From Conchocele bisecta (lineage: Eukaryota > Mollusca > Bivalvia > Lucinida > Thyasiridae): a stretch of DNA of 64,000 nt. The stretch's first letter is position 1, and each line of letters starts with the position of its first letter. A model generated the notes under the pieces. The model was not told the DNA's origin. It made no database searches and saw only the letters and a program-made list of their open reading frames with translations. Below are positions 54,901-60,900 of the stretch, piece after piece. The stretch spans positions 110,968,773-111,032,772 of the forward strand of contig CM055265.1 of the NCBI GenBank assembly GCA_029237695.1, read 5' to 3'. A program made the position numbers and the translations under genes.

Positions 54901-57900
54901 ACGTTCAAACAAGATTTTCACGGTGTGTAATCGATCGTATTTCCTCGCCACCATATGAAACCCGACTCGAGAAACACAAATTAAGTTGTTGAATTCTGAA
55001 TTTGTCAATAGTTTGCGCGGTCTAAGAAATCAAACAAATGTGAAAATAATTTTGTTTTTACAAAATATTAGACTCGTCTAAGGAGATAATGTGCTTGTTG
55101 TGGATGGGTGGGTATGGCGGTATATTTTTTTATGTTACAATCTCGTGTATTTGCGATCTCGCCTTCCGCTTTTGGAAATCCGATTTGCCCATGCATGTGT
55201 AGACAGCATGCACGTTGGATTTGCGTTCTACATGTATGTACGCACATATTTATAAAAGCATGCTAGTTCGAATTGTGTTCTACGTACGTACGTGCATGTA
55301 ATGTATGCAGAAAACTCAATTTCACCCGAAATTTAGTACAATAAATAGCGTTAATAGGAACCTGCCAATCTCTGTATTCTATGTCTCTGACGAGACGTAT
55401 GGTAATTACCGATAACACCATTGATTTTTTGCAGTTTTACACTGCGAACCCACAATTTCCCGCGCGTATTTTTTCGTTCGGGTGGACAAAAACACGCGGG
55501 ACGTGACGTATGGTAATTACCGATACCACCATTAATGTTTTGCAGTTTTACACTGCGAACCCACAATTAAATAATTGCCGTGTTTCACTTGATCCCATAA
55601 TTAAATAATTGCCGGTTTTCACTGGAGCCCATAATTAAATAATTACTGTTATTCACTGGCCCCCACCATGCATCAATTAGAATTTCCTGTGGACCAAACC
55701 ACCCATACATTTTAATTTCATGCAGACCCCACCACCCATCAATAAATAATTTGGGTGCCACCCACCCCTCCCTCCCCCCCTCCCCCCATGTTTCATTTTG
55801 GAATCACCCTTACTGTAAAATTGATGTTACCAAATGACTACAGTGTAATGACCCAACATAAACAAGTTGGCATTGTTTCTTTTACAAAAACAATGGTTTA
55901 CATACGCATTGCATGGCATAATATATTACCTGATAAATAGAATACCAGGCCAGTGTCATTTGACAACAAGATTATCAGACTCGGCTTGTGAACAGTAAGA
56001 ATTCCTTGGCAAGCATCGGAATTTCACATGTTTCCTAGCCTTGCTTTATAATCTTAATATAAAATTAATTAGCCTGGTATTCTCTATGTTTTTGTAATAA
56101 TTATAGTATTATTATTTTTTTATTTGTGCTATGCTGTAGTTATAAGTTTATTGTTGAACACGTTCATTTATAGTTATTGTTATTTTTTATTTGTGCTATG
56201 CTGTAGTTATAATAAGTTTATTGTTGAAGATGTTCATTTTACAATGTACTTAATTTCACCAGCGGATATACATGGCCTATAATTACAAAATATTATAAAT
56301 TGAAGTTTTTACCAACTTAGCTTCCAATCAGCCATGCACCATGGTAGGATATAAATGTGCATGTTTGACTGACTAAACCCTTAGAATGCCGCAAACGTAA
56401 ATGCTTGTCTGCTGTTGTGTTACATTAATTGTCTTCCTTCTCAATAAAAACATGGTGTGACAACATTTTAGCATCATTTCCATTGAAACTGATTCTAAAA
56501 TGTTGTCAAATCATGTTTTTTTATCAGAAAAATTGAAACTAAAAAATAATCAGCAGGCGACAAAATTGAATTCAGCATTGTAGGGGTTAACATGGAGACC
56601 TGTGTACCACAGTCACTCGGGATGTAAGTTGATGGACCATTACTCATTGCCATACCACACACACTCAGAGTGTAAGTTGGTGGACCATTCACCATCACTA
56701 CCACACTCACTCAGGGTGTAAGTTGGTGGACCATTCACCATCACTACCACACTCACTCAGGATGTAAGTTGGTGGACCATTCACCATCGCTACCACACTC
56801 ACTCAGGGTGTAAGTTGGTGGACCATTCACCATCACTACCACACTCACTCAGGGTGTAAGTTGGTGGACCATTCACCATCACTACCACACTCACTCAGGA
56901 TGTAAGTTGGTGGACCATTCACCATCACTACCACACTCACTCAGGATGTAAGTTGGTGGACCATTCCCCCATAACCATACCACACTCACTCTGGATGTAA
57001 GTTGAATTGTCGGTGGACCATTCCCCCGCCGTCACTATACTACACTGACTCAGGAAGTTGGTGGACCATTCCTCATAGCCATACCACACTTGCTCAGGGT
57101 GTAAGTTTGTGGACCATTCCCCGTCACTATACTACACTCACTCAGGATGTAAGTTGGTGGACCATTCCCCATAGCCATACCACACATCATGAATGAAGTT
57201 GTCCTGCTTCTAACAAGCAATGTAGAACGTTATTCGACTACAAGAATGTGCTATTTGATCAGGAGCTACACTGGACAAATCCCATGAGCCCCATTTCTCC
57301 AGTCACAACAACATTTGAGCAGAGCACATAAAGCCACAATCAATACTTGGTCACTAAAACTGTAGGTTGTAGAATTTTGTCTGCACATTTCACTCATCTT
57401 TCTTGGAGATGATGGGGTGTTGGGTCTGGGTGGCTGGGCCATTAAGTAAAAGTACATTAAAATGTTAACTGAATTAATGGAGCTGTCAATGTTACTTATA
57501 TGTCCCAGGATTATTTGTCACACAAAACGAGGAAGGTATGTTTTGTAACAATAAAGTTAGCTTTCGTGTTTGTTGATTGATTAAAAACAAACATGTGCCC
57601 AAATATAGCATATTATGGCCCATCTAACATATGCATTAATACATGTGTAGTTTTTGCCTGAAATTTGTTAAGCCCTCTTCCGGATTGCGTGATATTGTGA
57701 TCACAAAGGCGTCCTGGTGTCGTCTATTTGGCATTCATATGCACCCCTCCACCTACCCTTCTACCCATCCAAGTTCTGTTTACTGACAATGAATCGGCAG
57801 ACTCGACATGAGGGCTGCATGCTGATCATATTATTCTGTGTTTGGGCCCAGGTTTGCTTACTGTAAAAATTGATGTTACCAAATGACTACAGTGTAATAC

Positions 57901-60900
57901 GACAACATAAACAAGTTGGCATTGTTTCTTTACATACGCATTGCATGGCATAACACTTAACCTGATAACTAGAATACCAGGCCAAATGTCATTTGACAAC
58001 AGATTAGCAGACTCGGCTTGTGAACAGTAAGAATTCCTCGGCAAGCATCGAAATTTCACACGTTTCCTAGCCTTGCTTTATAATCTTAATATCAAATTAA
58101 TTAGCCTGGTATTCTCTATGTTTTTATACTAATTATAGTATTATTATTTTTTATTTGTGCTATACTGTAGTTATAAGTTTATTGTTGAACACGTTCATTT
58201 ATAGTTATTGTTATTTTTTATTTGTGCTATGCTGTAGTTATAATAAGTTTATTGTTGAAGATGTTCATTTTACAATGTACTTAATTTCACCAGCGGATAT
58301 ACATGGCCTATAATTACAAAATATTATAAATTGAAGTTTTTACCAACTTAGCTTCCAATCAGCCATGCACCATGGTAGGATATAAATGTGCATGTTTGAC
58401 TGACTAAACCCTTAGAATGCCGCAAACGTAAATGCTTGTCTGCTGTTGTGTTACATTAATTGTCTTCCTTCTCAATAAAAACATGGTGTGACAACATTTA
58501 GCATCATTTCCATTGAAACTGATTCTAAAATGTTGTCAAATCATGTTTTTTTATCAGAAAAATTGAAACTAAAAAATAATCAGCAGGCGACAAAATTGAA
58601 TTCAGCATTGTAGGGGTTAACATGGAGACCTGTGTACCACAGTCACTCGGGATGTAAGTTGATGGACCATTACTCATTGCCATACCACACACACTCAGAG
58701 TGTAAGTTGGTGGACCATTCACCATCACTACCACACTCACTCAGGGTGTAAGTTGGTGGACCATTCACCATCACTACCACACTCACTCAGGATGTAAGTT
58801 GGTGGACCATTCACCATCGCTACCACACTCACTCAGGGTGTAAGTTGGTGGCCATTCAACCATCACTACCACACTCACTCAGGGTGTAAGTTGGTGGACC
58901 ATTCACCATCACTACCACACCACTCAGGATGTAAGTTGGTGGACCATTCACCATCACTACCACACTCACTCAGGATGTAAGTTGGTGGACCATTCCCCCA
59001 TAACCATACCACACTCACTCTGGATGTAAGTTGAATTGTCGGTGGACCCATTCCCCCGCCGTCACTATACTACACTGACTCAGGAAGTTGGTGGACCATT
59101 CCTCATAGCCATACCACACTTGCTCAGGGTGTAAGTTTGTGGACCATTCCCCGTCACTATACTACACTCACTCAGGATGTAAGTTGGTGGACCATTCCCC
59201 ATAGCCATACCACACATCATGAATGAAGTTGTCCTGCTTCTAACAAGCAATGTAGAACGTTATTCGACTACAAGAATGTGCTATTTGATCAGGAGCTACA
59301 CTGGACAAATCCCATGAGCCCCATTTCTCCAGTCACAACAACATTTGAGCAGAGCACATAAAGCCACAATCAATACTTGGTCACTAAAACTGTAGGTTGT
59401 AGAATTTTGTCTGCACATTTCACTCATCTTTCTTGGAGATGATGGGGTGTTGGGTCTGGGTGGCTGGGCCATTAAGTAAAAGTACATTAAAATGTTAACT
59501 GAATTAATGGAGCTGTCAATGTTACTTATATGTCCCAGGATTATTTGTCACACAAAACGAGGAAGGTATGTTTTGTAACAATAAAGTTAGCTTTCGTGTT
59601 TGTTGATTGATTAAAAACAAACATGTGCCCAAATATAGCATATTATGGCCCATCTAACATATGCATTAATACATGTGTAGTTTTTGCCTGAAATTTGTTA
59701 AGCCCTCTTCCGGATTGCGTGATATTGTGATCACAAAGGCGTCCTGGTGTCGTCTATTTGGCATTCATATGCACCCCTCCACCTACCCTTCTACCCATCC
59801 AAGTTCTGTTTACTGACAATGAATCGGCAGACTCGACATGAGGGCTGCATGCTGATCATATTATTCTGTGTTTGGGCCCAGGTTTGCTTACTGTAAAATT
59901 GATGTTACCAAATGACTACAGTGTAATGACCCAACATAAACAAGTTGGCATTGTTTCTTTTACATACGCATTGCATGGCATAACACTTAACCTGATAAAT
60001 AGAATACCAGGCCAATGTCATTTGACAACAAGATTAGCAGACTCGGCTTGTGAACAGTAAGAATTCCTCGGCAAGCATCGAAATTTCACACGTTTCCTAG
60101 CCTTGCTTTATAATCTTAATATCAAATTAATTAGCCTGGTATTCTCTATGTTTTTATACTAATTATAGTATTATTATTTTTTATTTGTGCTATACTGTAG
60201 TTATAAGTTTATTTTTGAAAATGTTCATTTTTAGTTATTGTTATTTTTTATTTGTGCTATGCTGTAGTTATAATAAGTTTATTGTTGAAGATGTTCATTT
60301 TACTTCATTTTACCAGTGGATATACATGGCCTATATAAATAACAAAATATTACAAATTGAAGTTTTTACCAACTTAGCTTCCAATCAGCCATGCACCAAG
60401 GTAGGATATAAATGTGCATATTTGACTGACTAAACCCTTAGAATGCTGAAAACGTAAATGCTTATCTGCTGGTGTGTTACATTTTGTCTTCCTTCTCAAG
60501 AAAAACATGGTGTGACAACACTTTAGCATCATTTACATTGGAACTGATTATAAAATGTTGTCAAATCATGTTTTTTTTATCAGAAAAATTGAAACTAAAA
60601 AATAATCAGCAGGCGACAAAATTGAATTCAGCATTGTAGGGGTTAACATGGAGACCTGTATAGAGCCAGCATGTGTATTTAACAGGCCGTTCATCTAATT
60701 TGTCCGTATGATATAACATCCAGACACCTGTAATCGTGCTATGTCAATTTTCGTGCCCACTGCATATCTCGTGAATGATGTCGAACGCGCAGCGTTACGT
60801 CACAATAAAATCATTTATAAAAAATGTCAGTCATGATTCAACAATATATAGGAATGAATGGCCTTTTTGTGGAATTTATCGGAGTATAAACTTGGAAAAG

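Noticed and set aside
53130..59200. CRISPR-like array of direct repeats
   Set aside because: Units are contiguous with no unique spacers, and the genome is eukaryotic; it is a minisatellite.
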